DNA of 64,000 nucleotides from positions 9,238,001 to 9,302,000 of the forward strand of contig NZ_CP031969.1 in assembly GCF_003443735.1 (NCBI RefSeq), in the 5' to 3' direction. This document shows, piece after piece, positions 14,452 through 23,675 of the stretch. Source of the stretch: Streptomyces sp. CC0208 (GTDB lineage: Bacteria; Actinomycetota; Actinomycetes; Streptomycetales; Streptomycetaceae). The position numbers were made by a program, and so were the translations under genes. How positions within the stretch are numbered: the stretch's first letter is position 1; each line of letters opens with the position of its first letter. The notes beneath the pieces are model-generated. The model did no database searches. It was not told where the DNA came from and was given only the letters and a program-made list of their open reading frames with translations.

Positions 14452-16851
14452 TTAAGACCATTCCGGCCTCGATGATGCGCCCAGGGAGCGGAACAAGGCT
14501 GCCACGGCGGCAGAGGCGTCAGCAGGCGGCGCGGCCACAGGTGTATGACGGGGCAGGGTCGGGGCCCGTCTGGGCAAGGACGGGGTCTGTTCCTCCTCGG
14601 TGTCGAGTAGCGGTGCCAGACGCTCGCGGGTGTCGGTGAAGTTCCATCCGACGACGTCCTCGATCGAGTCGATCTGCTCGACTACCTCATCCGGGTCGTA
14701 GTCCTCGAGGTGCTGTGCCAGGTATGCGTCGACGCCGGCAGGCGAGTACGTGTCGACGGTCGGTCTCAGACCAAGGCTGGCCAGGGAGTTGGCATAGCGG
14801 ACCAGTGTCTCGGCCAGATCTGCTTCGTAGCCGGTGTTCTGGTGACGGGCGATCCCTGGTTCGTGCCTGGTCCAGGCGTGATCAATGACGGTACGGATCT
14901 GAGAGATCGGCCCGAAGAGCGGATGGCTCGTCGGCCACGGGGGGCTGGCGCTCTCGATGGCTGCAGCGAGATCCGTGACCAGTTCCGCCAGCGGCTCAAT
15001 GGATGTCATGCTCTGACCGTCCACGAGCAGCGTGACACGGGAGAGGGCGCCAGCGAACCAGTCGGCCGGTAGTGCTGCCTCCGCAGCCTGATGGCGGTCA
15101 CCGTGAAAGCGCACGATCAGCGTCAGGGTTTCGACGAGCGAGGTCAGCTCCCGGACGCTCCCGTGGGCGAGATCTGCCGCGTCGCAAGGGCAGTCGTCCC
15201 ACAGTTCACGCAGCCGGGCCAGCAGTTCCCGGGCACACGTGTCGAGAACACTGCGGAACAGATCTTCGCCGCTGGAGAACAGCCGCAGGTTGCTCTCCAG
15301 CTCGGTAGCCTCACCTCGCCTGCACACAGGAAGAAGATCATCGACTGTCACTGCATTCTTGATGATGGCGGTCATCGCGCCGGGGCTTACGGACAAATAC
15401 CGGATGAGGAAGTCCCGTTGGCTGGGGTCGGCCAAGGCCAGAATCTGGCTTCCTGCATGGAACCCCTTCGTGATCCACGATCCGTTGAGCCGCTCGACGG
15501 CGGCATCGACGTGAGAGTCTGACGAGGGGATGCCTCCCAGCCGCTGGACAACCTCCTGCCACTGCACCAATTGCGAGTCCATCAGCGACAGGGTCAGCAG
15601 CAACTGTTGATCGACCGGCGGAAGCGCCCGGAAACTCGCCCCCCAGATCTCGTGAGGGTTCTCCAGAGCCTCCTCCAGGTCGTCGATCAGCTCCCGAGCA
15701 CTCCTTGCCCTATTGCGCCGAACGACGATCTCGATGAGACGAGGGGAGTAGTTTTGGTGGTCGGCCACCTGTTGCCACCAAGACCCGGTGGACAGGTCCT
15801 GGCGTGTCTGCGGATCGGTCATGGCGAGGTTGACATGGTTGAACAGCATCCGGCCGCGGACGTCGTGGGGGAGGCGTTCCACCGTGACGTGGCAGTGCGC
15901 GAGCCGTTCGACCGCGCGTCGGGAGGCATCGCTGAGCCGCACCGTTTCCTGCAGCACCTGCACCCGACTCGTCATGATCAAAACCTTGGATGTGGTGCTG
16001 CCGGTCTGCCGCTCCACTATCGACTCGACGAACTCGGACATGTCCGTGTCATGGTGACGTGAACCGTGGTCCTGATGGTGTGTCTGCCCCCAAGCGTCGT
16101 CGAAAAAGAACACCGTGGGAGTGTCGTCCTCGAGCCACGCCCACCACTGATCGACGGTCCGCGGGTCAACGACCACCCGAAAGCCGCGGTGCCACCACAA
16201 CAGCAACAGGTACTCGGCGATCGTCGTCTTGCCCGCTCCGGGCGCCCCGCTCAGCAGCACACAACCGTGCTCGTCGAGCGTCAACTCGGCGACCTCGCAC
16301 GTGTCGTGATGCACGAAGCGGAGGTAGTTGCGCTCGATGCGCTGCATCCTGGACTCGCCGCGCAGGAAGACCCCGTCCTGCATCATGGCGCGTACCGCCT
16401 GCGTCGAGGAGATCCACAGTTTGAAATGACGCCGCTCGACCTCGGGGTGCCGGGCGAGCACGGCATTGAGCCATCCCCGCCCGTACACCTCCACCGTGTT
16501 GGCAACCCCGGCCAGGGCCTCCTGCGTCTCCCTCTCGGCGCCTGGGGTCAGTTCAGCAGACGTGACGAAGAGGTATCGGACAGGTGCGAAACCCATGCCT
16601 GCCGCCTTGCCCGCCTCCTTCCTGGCAGCCCGGAGAACTGAGCCCTTGTCCGCAGAGGGTGTGTGCTTGCATTGCGCCACCACCCAGCCCTTGTCCGTGG
16701 CCGCTTTCAGATCGATGCCCCCGTCTGCACCCACCCGGTAGGTGGAGTAGATCAAGCGATCTTGAGCGGAGAGCAAGTCACGGACGAACACTTCAAAGTC
16801 GTAGGGGGACAAGCTCGCAAAGTCATAGTCCGGAGCAATGATCCCGCTCAC
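14452..16851 (-). CDS. Mrr-like restriction endonuclease fused to STAND NTPase, candidate anti-phage sensor
   Basis: A 799-aa protein. Residues ~12-110 form a PD-(D/E)xK nuclease of the Mrr type: Glu20 in YDFEVFVRDLL, Asp47 in GADGGIDLK, Gln60-x-Lys62 in VVAQCKHT. Residues ~190-400 are a P-loop NTPase with Walker A SGAPGAGKT (Lys208) and Walker B TVFFFDDAW, fitting the nSTAND3 type. The remaining ~400 residues are helical and probably sense the trigger. Nuclease-STAND fusions of this plan occur in defence islands and resemble Avs-type phage sensors. In those systems, binding of a phage protein triggers oligomerisation and DNA cleavage. It is divergent from the SEC-C gene at 17232 and follows the second IS3 element. 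The defensive role is inferred from architecture. Confidence 0.88.
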   Translation of the reverse strand: MSGIIAPDYDFASLSPYDFEVFVRDLLSAQDRLIYSTYRVGADGGIDLKAATDKGWVVAQCKHTPSADKGSVLRAARKEAGKAAGMGFAPVRYLFVTSAELTPGAERETQEALAGVANTVEVYGRGWLNAVLARHPEVERRHFKLWISSTQAVRAMMQDGVFLRGESRMQRIERNYLRFVHHDTCEVAELTLDEHGCVLLSGAPGAGKTTIAEYLLLLWWHRGFRVVVDPRTVDQWWAWLEDDTPTVFFFDDAWGQTHHQDHGSRHHDTDMSEFVESIVERQTGSTTSKVLIMTSRVQVLQETVRLSDASRRAVERLAHCHVTVERLPHDVRGRMLFNHVNLAMTDPQTRQDLSTGSWWQQVADHQNYSPRLIEIVVRRNRARSARELIDDLEEALENPHEIWGASFRALPPVDQQLLLTLSLMDSQLVQWQEVVQRLGGIPSSDSHVDAAVERLNGSWITKGFHAGSQILALADPSQRDFLIRYLSVSPGAMTAIIKNAVTVDDLLPVCRRGEATELESNLRLFSSGEDLFRSVLDTCARELLARLRELWDDCPCDAADLAHGSVRELTSLVETLTLIVRFHGDRHQAAEAALPADWFAGALSRVTLLVDGQSMTSIEPLAELVTDLAAAIESASPPWPTSHPLFGPISQIRTVIDHAWTRHEPGIARHQNTGYEADLAETLVRYANSLASLGLRPTVDTYSPAGVDAYLAQHLEDYDPDEVVEQIDSIEDVVGWNFTDTRERLAPLLDTEEEQTPSLPRRAPTLPRHTPVAAPPADASAAVAALFRSLGASSRPEWS

Positions 16852-17231
16852 CTCTCAAAATCTGCAGCGCATTGACGGGGCGAACCGCCCGTACAAGGTC
16901 GTACCACACAGACCGTAGGAACGATCACGGGGCAGTGCTCAATGGGCTCCTGTTCCGGGTCCGCATCCACATCCCGTAGCGGTACCTGCCGGAGCGGTTC
17001 TAAAGCTGGAAGGCAAGGCACGAGCGCCATCGCCGGTGGTCTGCGCACGGCACCGGCGGCCGGATATTCCAGGCCGTTCCGGCCGGCGCGAGGGCGGATC
17101 GACTGGAGCATGCCCAGCGTGGACTCCATGCGGACCGCCAAGGCATTCTGGCCGATGGCCAACATCCTGCCCCTGCAGCGCACCAGTAGTCTGGGCGCAC
17201 AACGCCCAGCGGACGACAGCAGGGGAGATGC
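16852..17231. other. divergent intergenic region
   Basis: A 380-bp gap between the Mrr-STAND gene and the SEC-C gene. It presumably holds both promoters. The right edge has GGGGAG upstream of GTG 17232. No gene or clear repeat seen. Confidence 0.55.
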
Positions 17232-18368
17232 GTGAGCTTCGAGGAACAAGTCGTTCGGGCCCTGGGCCGGGAACGAGCCGACCGTGTCCAGGGGGCAGCC
17301 CGGCAGCTGATGACGCTGGCCGACGACGACGCCCAAAGCACACAGTCGGTGGTGCACATCAACGTGCCGCTGCACGCACACAACGCCCACGACGCGACAG
17401 CCGAACTCGCCAATCTGCTCAACGCGACCGCACCGGAGGAGACCTGGACGTTCGTCACCGTCTCCCATCCCGACGGCACGTGGTCGGGTAAAGCAAGCCC
17501 GTTCATGAAGGACACCACCGCGCTCGACTCACGGGACTGGATAGCCCACTTCGCCCTGTCCGACCTGCATATGAGAATGGCAGCCTGGCGGCTGACCCAG
17601 CTGTGGCGCGCGGCCGAACTGGCCGAACAGACCGTGGAAGCCCTGGGCCGCTGGCGGCTGCTCGTCGCGGCCGCATGCTCCCGCTCCCTGCTGGAGGGCG
17701 CGGCCGCCCTCACCCACGAAACAACCCTCCTGCACAAGGCGTGGGACACGTTCAAGAAGGCCGGCCCGCCCACCACCGACTCCCTCACCCGATTCAGCGC
17801 CGACCTGAACAACCGCCTGGCCAAACTCCAGTACGCCTCACGCGTCGGACAAAGCGCCGGCCAGACGCCCGTGCTCCAGAGCACCAACGTGATGACCTAC
17901 AGCAACAAACTGGCCAAGAACACCACCACCGTCGACGTGCTCTACCTGTATGGATGGCTGTGCGACGCAGTCCACCCCAGCTTCGGTTCCGCCACAACCC
18001 ACACCGTGCTGCGAGCCTCGGACCGGCCCAAAACCCATGCCATCGAGCACTACGCACGCCACCCCCTGAAGCCACTCGCCGCCTCCGGCTACGCCATGCA
18101 GCCCACCGTTGCCCACGCCGCCGCCGACCCTCTCGTTCTGGCCGCCGATGTGGTGTACAGCAGCCTTTCGCTCGTGCAGTGGACCATGGGCGACCTCGGC
18201 CTGACGGCAGAGATCCACGGCCTCAACCGTCTCTCCTACGCCGGCGACAGCGACCAGCCACCCCAGCGCAGTGACGCATGCCCGTGCGGCAGCGGCCGCA
18301 AGTACAAACGATGCGTGCACCGGTGGGGTCAACCAAGTACCCCGCCGCCACCGGCCGTTGAGCCCTGA
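17232..18368 (+). CDS. SEC-C motif protein of unknown function
   Basis: A 378-aa protein from GTG 17232. The N-terminal ~340 residues are mainly helical, with long amphipathic stretches (LHMRMAAWRLTQLWRAAELA, RLLVAAACSRSLLEGAAALT), and I do not recognise them. The C-terminus is a SEC-C zinc-binding motif, DACPCGSGRKYKRCVHRW, with C-x-C-x8-C-x-H spacing, as in SecA and many stand-alone adaptor proteins. SEC-C modules bind metal and often mediate protein or ribosome contact. Its divergence from the Mrr-STAND gene makes a shared defensive function worth testing, but nothing in its own sequence shows that. Confidence 0.8.
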   Translation: MSFEEQVVRALGRERADRVQGAARQLMTLADDDAQSTQSVVHINVPLHAHNAHDATAELANLLNATAPEETWTFVTVSHPDGTWSGKASPFMKDTTALDSRDWIAHFALSDLHMRMAAWRLTQLWRAAELAEQTVEALGRWRLLVAAACSRSLLEGAAALTHETTLLHKAWDTFKKAGPPTTDSLTRFSADLNNRLAKLQYASRVGQSAGQTPVLQSTNVMTYSNKLAKNTTTVDVLYLYGWLCDAVHPSFGSATTHTVLRASDRPKTHAIEHYARHPLKPLAASGYAMQPTVAHAAADPLVLAADVVYSSLSLVQWTMGDLGLTAEIHGLNRLSYAGDSDQPPQRSDACPCGSGRKYKRCVHRWGQPSTPPPPAVEP

Positions 18369-18724
18369 GAAGCCAGGTCGCAGAGCCCTTCTCGGCCTGC
18401 CGGTCACGGGTTCGCAGCGTGAGACTCACCGGGCCGGCTGCGGGCGACAGCGGCTGCCAGCCCCCGGACCGGGCCGTCGAGCTGTGGTGGTGGCGTGTCC
18501 CAGAAGAACGCGCCAACCGTCTCCGCGCCGCCCTTTTCGGGTGTCAAGTGGTAGCGCCGAGTCCAACCAGTTCGGTGACGTCGGGCCGGGGACCGTTCGT
18601 CCACCCTTCTGCCACGGCCGCGGTGACGGCGGACGAGGTGTCTCGTGCGCAGGCTTTCTGGCTGGTGCGAGAACGATCTCGTCCGCACTCAGGAGCTGGG
18701 CCGCGCGCACAAGCAGGGATGCTG
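18369..18724. other. intergenic, no supported gene
   Basis: This 356-bp stretch has overlapping open frames on both strands without consistent third-position bias or ribosome-binding sites. I see no repeat or RNA gene. Confidence 0.5.
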
Positions 18725-18949
18725 TCAACCATCCCGTGACGGCACGCGCGCTGCCAACTCTGCGGCGAAATGGCGGGCCTGCGCAGCCCAGTTATGTTCT
18801 ATCGCGCTGAAGTGGTGCAGCACATCAAGCAGTTCGTGCGCCTCCGACAGCGTGAACAAGGCCAGACGCGGCTCGGTCAGCTCCGGCATGGAGCAGTCGG
18901 CGTCGAGGAGATCGTCGTCCATGTACAGCCAACGCGGAGCGGAGGCCAC
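18725..18949 (-). CDS. small hypothetical protein typical of Streptomyces regulator clusters
   Basis: A 74-aa acidic protein: MDDDLLDADCSMPELTEPRL, then LFTLSEAHELLDVLHHFS, then HFAAELAARVPSRDG. The pattern of an acidic start, a PRLxLFTLxEA core and a VPSR end is one I associate with small proteins near XRE / anti-sigma loci in Streptomyces. The start could be GTG 18949 or the ATG at codon 10. It lies downstream of the kinase-like gene at 19050 on the same strand. Confidence 0.6.
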   Translation of the reverse strand: MASAPRWLYMDDDLLDADCSMPELTEPRLALFTLSEAHELLDVLHHFSAIEHNWAAQARHFAAELAARVPSRDG

Positions 18950-19049
18950 GGTTACGGGCCTGCCGCTCTACTGCCCCATCCCGCCGCATGAGGTGTTGGC
19001 CATGGGTGAGCCGAAACTCCTGAGCATCGGCTCACCTGGGTAAAGCCCG

Positions 19050-19604
19050 TTATGCCGCTGGCAGCGCCACGCGCGCCCACACGGATTTTCCCTGGGCTTG
19101 GGGGGCTGTGGTCCAGCCCCAGGTGTTGCTGAGGGCGTCCACGATGGGCAGTCCGCGGTGGTGTTCGGCCCATGGCTGAGGGGCGGTGAGCCTGGGGCTG
19201 AGTTGGCTGGGGTCGCGTACGACACACAGCAGAGTGCGCGGACGCAGAGTAAAAGCCAGCCATACCCCCGCTTGTTCACCATCGGTCGTGGCTGCGTCGG
19301 GCCGGCCGTGGCGGACGGCGTTGGCGACGAGCTCGGAGGCGATCTGGACTGCGTCATCGCAGATGCTGTGCAGGTTCCAGCGGCGCACGGTCTGCCGGGT
19401 GAACTGCCGCGCAATGTAGCAGCAGTGGTGGGAGGCGACGGGAATACGACGGGCGGCGAAGGGCGTGCTGCCCAGGCCCGAACGGACGGCGAGGTTGGGC
19501 GTGGAGGCCAGCGGTTCGCCGAGGAACAGCAGTTGCCGTCTTCGGCTGTTGCGCGCGGCAGATGTGGACTGTGGCTGGAATGTGCCCTCGTGTGGTGGCG
19601 TCAT
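19050..19604 (-). CDS. RsbW-like ATP-binding protein (HATPase_c), anti-sigma-type kinase
   Basis: A 184-aa protein. The ATG at 19604 is preceded by GGGGGA at proper spacing; the longer frame to 19706 is not coding-like. The N-box is DDAVQIASELVANAVRHGRP, and the rest of the fold follows with LLCVVRDPSQLSPRL and HRGLPIVDALSNTWGWTTAP (G box). This is the GHKL ATPase fold of serine kinases that bind sigma factors. Together with DUF397 and the XRE-DUF5753 gene to the right it forms the whiJ/abaA-type set that Streptomyces carries in many copies to tune development and antibiotic production. It is divergent from the DUF397 gene. Confidence 0.88.
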   Translation of the reverse strand: MTPPHEGTFQPQSTSAARNSRRRQLLFLGEPLASTPNLAVRSGLGSTPFAARRIPVASHHCCYIARQFTRQTVRRWNLHSICDDAVQIASELVANAVRHGRPDAATTDGEQAGVWLAFTLRPRTLLCVVRDPSQLSPRLTAPQPWAEHHRGLPIVDALSNTWGWTTAPQAQGKSVWARVALPAA

Positions 19605-19808
19605 CGTCCGTCCCCCGGAACTGGTGCCGTGCTTGATGGCACGACGTGCCGTCGTACCCGTCACTATTCCGGCCCGTTCCTCGTTCCTGCAAGCGCGGCT
19701 CTGCAATTGCAGAGCCCGGATATTCGTACAGACAGTCGGCCCGGCTGTCGGCCGCGACGGACAAGTGCTGGCCGGTGTCGGGTATGACTCGGACGGGCAC
19801 GGTGAGAT

Positions 19809-20045
19809 ATGCAGCGGGTGGAAAACGGTGTCAGTGCAGGTGCGATCGAGGGGGCGCGCTGGCGTAAGAGCCGTCGCAGCGGAGGGAACGGCAACTGCGT
19901 GGAAGTAGCCCGTCTTTCCGGCGGTCAGGTGGCGATGCGCAATTCCCGGTTCCCCGACGGTCCTGCCCTTGTCTATACGCGCGAGGAGATCGAGGCCTTC
20001 CTCGGTGGAGTCAAGGACGGCGAGTTCGACTTCACTCTCTCGTGA
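19809..20045 (+). CDS. DUF397 protein
   Basis: A 78-aa protein with the DUF397 signature: ARWRKSRRSGGNGNCVEVAR, then VAMRNSRFPDGPALVYTREE, then AFLGGVKDGEFD. DUF397 proteins are small partners of XRE-DUF5753 regulators, with a suggested role as antagonists of the regulator. It lies 88 bp before the regulator gene on the same strand, so the two are probably one functional unit. Confidence 0.93.
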   Translation: MQRVENGVSAGAIEGARWRKSRRSGGNGNCVEVARLSGGQVAMRNSRFPDGPALVYTREEIEAFLGGVKDGEFDFTLS

Positions 20046-20133
20046 CCGACAGTAGAGATATGGCCACTCACTGACAGGGTCGGGCTCCGGCTGCCATACT
20101 CAGGGCTCTCAACAGTCCCATAGGAGTGCCCGT

Positions 20134-21048
20134 ATGGCAGCCGAAGGTCAGGCGCCGTCGATCCTCGGATTCCCGCACCGCCCGGAGTGGGGGCCGGCAG
20201 CACATCGCAAGGCCCTCGCCGGGCACTTGCGCCGCTGCCGAGACCACGCCGGGATCGCGCCCCGACAGGCTGCCCGGTGCATCCATACCTCCGAAGCGAC
20301 GATCAGCCGCATGGAAAACGGCCGGACCGCATTCAAACTTGCTGAGGTCGAACGGCTCCTGGACACCTACCGGGTGAGCGATCCGCTCGAGCACGCCAGG
20401 ATTGCCGACCTGGTCCAGGAAGCTGCCAAACCGGAGGTGTGGCAGCCCTATGCCAATGCGGCACCCCCGGACCTGCGCCCGCTGCTGGCCATGGAACCGG
20501 CCGCCCGCCGCATCATCTCCTACGAACCTCAACTGGTGCCCGGCTGGCTGCAGACCGAGGAGTACGCCGAGACTGTGATCCGGGCCGCCCATCCCACAAA
20601 GCCGACCAGGGAAATCGCCGAACGCGCGGCCCTGCGGCTGCAGCGCATCGAGATGCTGCGCCGCGCCGAGTCACCGCCGGTCCTGCTGGCCGTGATGGAC
20701 TCCGAGGTGTTCCGCCGCCCGGTTGGCACACCAGGGGTGATGTACCGGCAGATCAAGCATCTGCTCACGCTGCTGGAAGAACTGCCCTACCAGCTCCATC
20801 TCCAGATCGCACCGCTGAGCGTGGGCGCCGCCGGGGCCATCGGGCACCCGGTCGTACACCTGCGGTTCTTCACCCCGGAATATCTGCCCGACCTGGTCTA
20901 CCTCGAGCAGTACGAAACAGCTGTCTACCGGGAGAAGCCCTCGGAGTCCGAGCGCTACCAGGCCATCCTGAACAACCTGTGCGGCGTGGCCAACCCGGCC
21001 GAGCAGACACCGGCGCTGCTAGAACAGGCACTGGCTTCCTGGCGCTGA
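20134..21048 (+). CDS. Scr1-family XRE regulator with DUF5753 domain
   Basis: A 304-aa protein. Residues ~25-85 are an XRE helix-turn-helix (LAGHLRRCRDHAGIAPRQAA ... SEATISRMENGRTAF). Residues ~110-300 form the DUF5753 domain, starting with RIISYEPQLVPGWLQTEEYA and containing ALRLQRIEMLRRAESPPVLL and VHLRFFTPEYLPDLVYLEQY. It is the DNA-binding member of the set with DUF397 (19809) and the RsbW-like kinase (19050). Such regulators usually bind their own promoter; I see no obvious operator in the 88-bp gap. Confidence 0.93.
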   Translation: MAAEGQAPSILGFPHRPEWGPAAHRKALAGHLRRCRDHAGIAPRQAARCIHTSEATISRMENGRTAFKLAEVERLLDTYRVSDPLEHARIADLVQEAAKPEVWQPYANAAPPDLRPLLAMEPAARRIISYEPQLVPGWLQTEEYAETVIRAAHPTKPTREIAERAALRLQRIEMLRRAESPPVLLAVMDSEVFRRPVGTPGVMYRQIKHLLTLLEELPYQLHLQIAPLSVGAAGAIGHPVVHLRFFTPEYLPDLVYLEQYETAVYREKPSESERYQAILNNLCGVANPAEQTPALLEQALASWR

Positions 21049-21069
21049 CACCCCGCGCACGGCAGGGCG

Positions 21070-21090
21070 GCCCCGCGTTCGGTGCGGGGC
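21070..21090. terminator. bidirectional hairpin terminator
   Basis: GCCCCGC and GCGGGGC form a 7-bp stem with a 7-nt loop between the convergent XRE gene and the DUF574 methyltransferase gene. Confidence 0.7.
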
Positions 21091-21894
21091 TCAGTGCCTG
21101 ACGAAGCCCACCCCGCCGTACTCCTCCCATTCCCAGCTGAGCTGGGCGGGCACGTCGTCCGTGCGGGAGCGCCATGTGGAGACCTCCACCAGGCCCGGTT
21201 CGATCATCTCCAGAGGTGCGCAGAAGTCGGCCACGTCCTTCTTCTCCCGCACCCGGCCCCAGTGGCCCTGGGTCTGTTCGTCCATGAAATGGCTGACGAA
21301 GTCGCGGACCTGGGCGGATTCGCTGACGAGCTGGCAGACCACCATCATGCTGCCTGGCGGCAGCCGGTCGGCGACCCGGGCAATGAGCTCCGTCGGCCGG
21401 TCGCGGTCCGGGATGCAGTGCAGCACCGACACGAACAGCGCCGCCACCGGCTGGGTGGGGTCAATGAGTCGGCGCACCGGTTCGCTGGAGAAGATCTTGT
21501 CGGTTTCCCGCATGTCCGCCTGGAGTACGGCGGTGTTCTTATTGCTCGCCAGCAGTACGCCGCCGATCGTGCGGACGATGGGATCGCTGTCGATGTAGAC
21601 CACGCGGCTGGCAGGGTCCACTCGCTGGGCGATCTCGTGGACGTTGTCCTGTGTGGGCAGCCCCGAGCCGTGGTCGATGAACTGCCGGACGCCGTACTCA
21701 GTCGCGAGGACCTGCACCACACGGCGCAGGAACTCCCGGTTGTTCAGGGCCAGTTCCCGCATGCTGGGCACGTGTTGGAGCAGCTCTTCGCAGGCCGCGC
21801 GGTCCGCGGGGTAGTTGTCCTGCCCTCCCAGGAGGCTGTCGTACATGCGGGCCACACTCGGAATCGTGACATCCACCCCGTACGGCAAGCTCAC
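21091..21894 (-). CDS. SAM-dependent methyltransferase, DUF574 family
   Basis: A 267-aa protein with DUF574 landmarks: SVARMYDSLLGGQDNYPADR at the N-terminus, FIDHGSGLPTQDNVHEIAQR as the SAM-binding motif I, VVYIDSDPIV as motif II, and VLHCIPDRDRPTELIARVAD. The family is highly amplified in Streptomyces; substrates are mostly unknown, with some members linked to development or secondary metabolism. The gene runs toward the XRE gene with a shared hairpin between them. Confidence 0.93.
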   Translation of the reverse strand: MSLPYGVDVTIPSVARMYDSLLGGQDNYPADRAACEELLQHVPSMRELALNNREFLRRVVQVLATEYGVRQFIDHGSGLPTQDNVHEIAQRVDPASRVVYIDSDPIVRTIGGVLLASNKNTAVLQADMRETDKIFSSEPVRRLIDPTQPVAALFVSVLHCIPDRDRPTELIARVADRLPPGSMMVVCQLVSESAQVRDFVSHFMDEQTQGHWGRVREKKDVADFCAPLEMIEPGLVEVSTWRSRTDDVPAQLSWEWEEYGGVGFVRH

Positions 21895-21994
21895 GCGCGT
21901 TCCCCTCCTGCCCCCACACGCCTTCAGGGCGTGCTCCCTTAACGCCGGAGTGTAGGGATAGATCGCGGCAGCACGCTGGGCAACGGCCGGAAAC

Positions 21995-22474
21995 TCACTC
22001 CTGCGGTGAGCGCGACGGCAGAGTGGGAAGGTCGCCCGGGCGTACCCCGAGCACCTCGGCGATGCGCTCGGGGCTCAGCCGCATCTGCTCGTGCAGAAAA
22101 TGCGCATCGTGCTGCAGCGTCTGGACAACCTGGCTGGCCGGGACGGTGGTTGGGCCGCGCCCCAGGGCGTGGTCGACGTGGTCGTGCAGAATGCGCCAGG
22201 CTACGGCGGCGGGGCCGGCGCCGCCCAGGATCGCGGTCCAGGACACCGCCAGCTCGGTGAACGCCGCGAGGACGGCCGTCTCCGCCGCGGCGTTGCGGCC
22301 GATGCGCAGCGCCGCGTACTGCAGGTACGGCTCGTAGTGACGTTCACGGAAGGCCGTATAGGCCGCCAGTGCGGTGCGCTGCGCGCGATCCTGTGATGAG
22401 CGAATGCGGGCGGGCGGCCCTGCGCTGACCACTGCCGCCCCCGGGCAGCGGTCACTAGGACGGGGCCCGCTCAC
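21995..22474 (-). CDS. small sigma-70-like / HTH protein
   Basis: A 159-aa protein. GTG 22474 overlaps the upstream stop (GTGA) and follows GGAGGAGG. The middle resembles a sigma-70 region 2-like helical bundle (FRERHYEPYLQYAALRIGRN ... AFTELAVSWTAILG), and the end is a short region 4-like HTH (MRLSPERIAEVLGVRPGDLP). It is shorter and more diverged than a typical ECF sigma factor. It is translationally coupled to the zinc-finger/HTH gene before it, which suggests the two act together in transcription control. Confidence 0.72.
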   Translation of the reverse strand: MSGPRPSDRCPGAAVVSAGPPARIRSSQDRAQRTALAAYTAFRERHYEPYLQYAALRIGRNAAAETAVLAAFTELAVSWTAILGGAGPAAVAWRILHDHVDHALGRGPTTVPASQVVQTLQHDAHFLHEQMRLSPERIAEVLGVRPGDLPTLPSRSPQE

Positions 22475-23559
22475 GGCTCCTCCTCCGGCACGACGATGTG
22501 GGCTCTGCCTTCCGGCAGGCGGGGGTCGTCGCACATCAGGAACGTGTAGTGCACTGCTTCCCACAACGGCTTGAAATCGAGTGGACGGCCCCCGAGCGTG
22601 CACACGAAGGAGGCCAGCACCTCCCATTCCGGCACGTCGATGCCCGCCAGCACACGGCGCGCCTGCAGCGCGCTCACCGTCTTCGCACTGAGGCGCTCAA
22701 TCCGTTCCGCGGGAGGGGACTTGGCCGCTAGGTACAGCCCGCGCAACGCAGCGTGCAACTGCGCGATGGCGGCAGCAACAGGCTGGCGCCCGTGCGCCGT
22801 CATGCCGTGGGCCGCCTCGAACAGCACGCGCAGCTCGGCCGGGTCAGCACCGAAGAGGACCGCCAGCGAGCACGTCAGGTCCCAGGTAGGCAGCCGGTCT
22901 CCCGACAGGACGCGAGAGATGAACGACGGCGAGAGCATCGTGGAATCGGCGACCTCCCGGATCGTCAGCCCGCTGGCCGCCCGCAGTTGCTCCAGCGCCG
23001 ACGCCAGCTGGCTGGCGGGGGAGACCACTTCAGAGCCCAAGTCATCGACGGCTTCATCCGGCCCGTCGGCGGACCGGGCAGGCTGCAAGCCACGCCACCG
23101 AGCGGGGGCGGCCCGTTTCTCGTTGGCGTGGAGATCCATCATCCGGGCCACCCGCTCGGGTCCCCACCGCGCTCGCGCCGTCTCCGGAGCCACGTGTGCG
23201 GCCTTGGCTACCGATTCCCATTTCTCACCCCGGTGGCGGGCGTCCTGCACCGCAGCCGCGGTATAGATATCCAGCTCCCGGCGGATTGCTTCGGCTCTCT
23301 CCAGAAGGGTGCCAAGCTCCTCCTGGCGCATCTCGCTGTCCAGCAACTGCTGTGCCAGCCTGCGGACCTCGGCCGCCACCGCTGCGCCCACCGGTCCCTG
23401 CACGTCGACCACCGGGGCCTTGCGCGCCTGCCGGTTGCGCTGGGCCCGCCGACGGCAGGCGGTGCTGCAATAGCGACGGCGCCGCCCGGCTCCGACGTTC
23501 TGCACCATCGGGCCCTCACAAACCGGACATCGCTCCGGCTGTGACGGATCAGTAGGCAC
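22471..23559 (-). CDS. zinc-finger and XRE helix-turn-helix regulator
   Basis: A 362-aa protein. GTG 23559 lies downstream of AAAGGAGAGGG; the frame continues to 23769 but that part overlaps the coding end of the previous gene in another frame. Residues ~9-45 form a treble-clef-like Zn finger: CPVCEG ... RRRYCSTACRRRAQRNRQAR. Residues ~60-150 contain a coiled part and a first HTH (KWESVAKAAHVAPETARARW). Residues ~190-250 hold an XRE HTH (LRAASGLTIREVADSTMLSP ... FISRVLSGDRLPTWDLT). The rest is helical. It is middle gene of a three-gene operon (23933 to 21995). Confidence 0.82.
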   Translation of the reverse strand: MPTDPSQPERCPVCEGPMVQNVGAGRRRRYCSTACRRRAQRNRQARKAPVVDVQGPVGAAVAAEVRRLAQQLLDSEMRQEELGTLLERAEAIRRELDIYTAAAVQDARHRGEKWESVAKAAHVAPETARARWGPERVARMMDLHANEKRAAPARWRGLQPARSADGPDEAVDDLGSEVVSPASQLASALEQLRAASGLTIREVADSTMLSPSFISRVLSGDRLPTWDLTCSLAVLFGADPAELRVLFEAAHGMTAHGRQPVAAAIAQLHAALRGLYLAAKSPPAERIERLSAKTVSALQARRVLAGIDVPEWEVLASFVCTLGGRPLDFKPLWEAVHYTFLMCDDPRLPEGRAHIVVPEEEP

Positions 23560-23675
23560 CTTCGAATCCCTCTCCTTTATCCCCACGGGCGGCCAGCACC
23601 CGCCGACACTCTCAAATACCGGGTTCCGGGCGGCCGGCGGCGGCTTACGCAGGCCGGCCACCCGGAGCGGCCGGA

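Noticed and set aside
16848..17468. Minus-strand frame between the Mrr-STAND and SEC-C genes
   Set aside because: It overlaps the SEC-C coding start in antisense and has no convincing start or motif.
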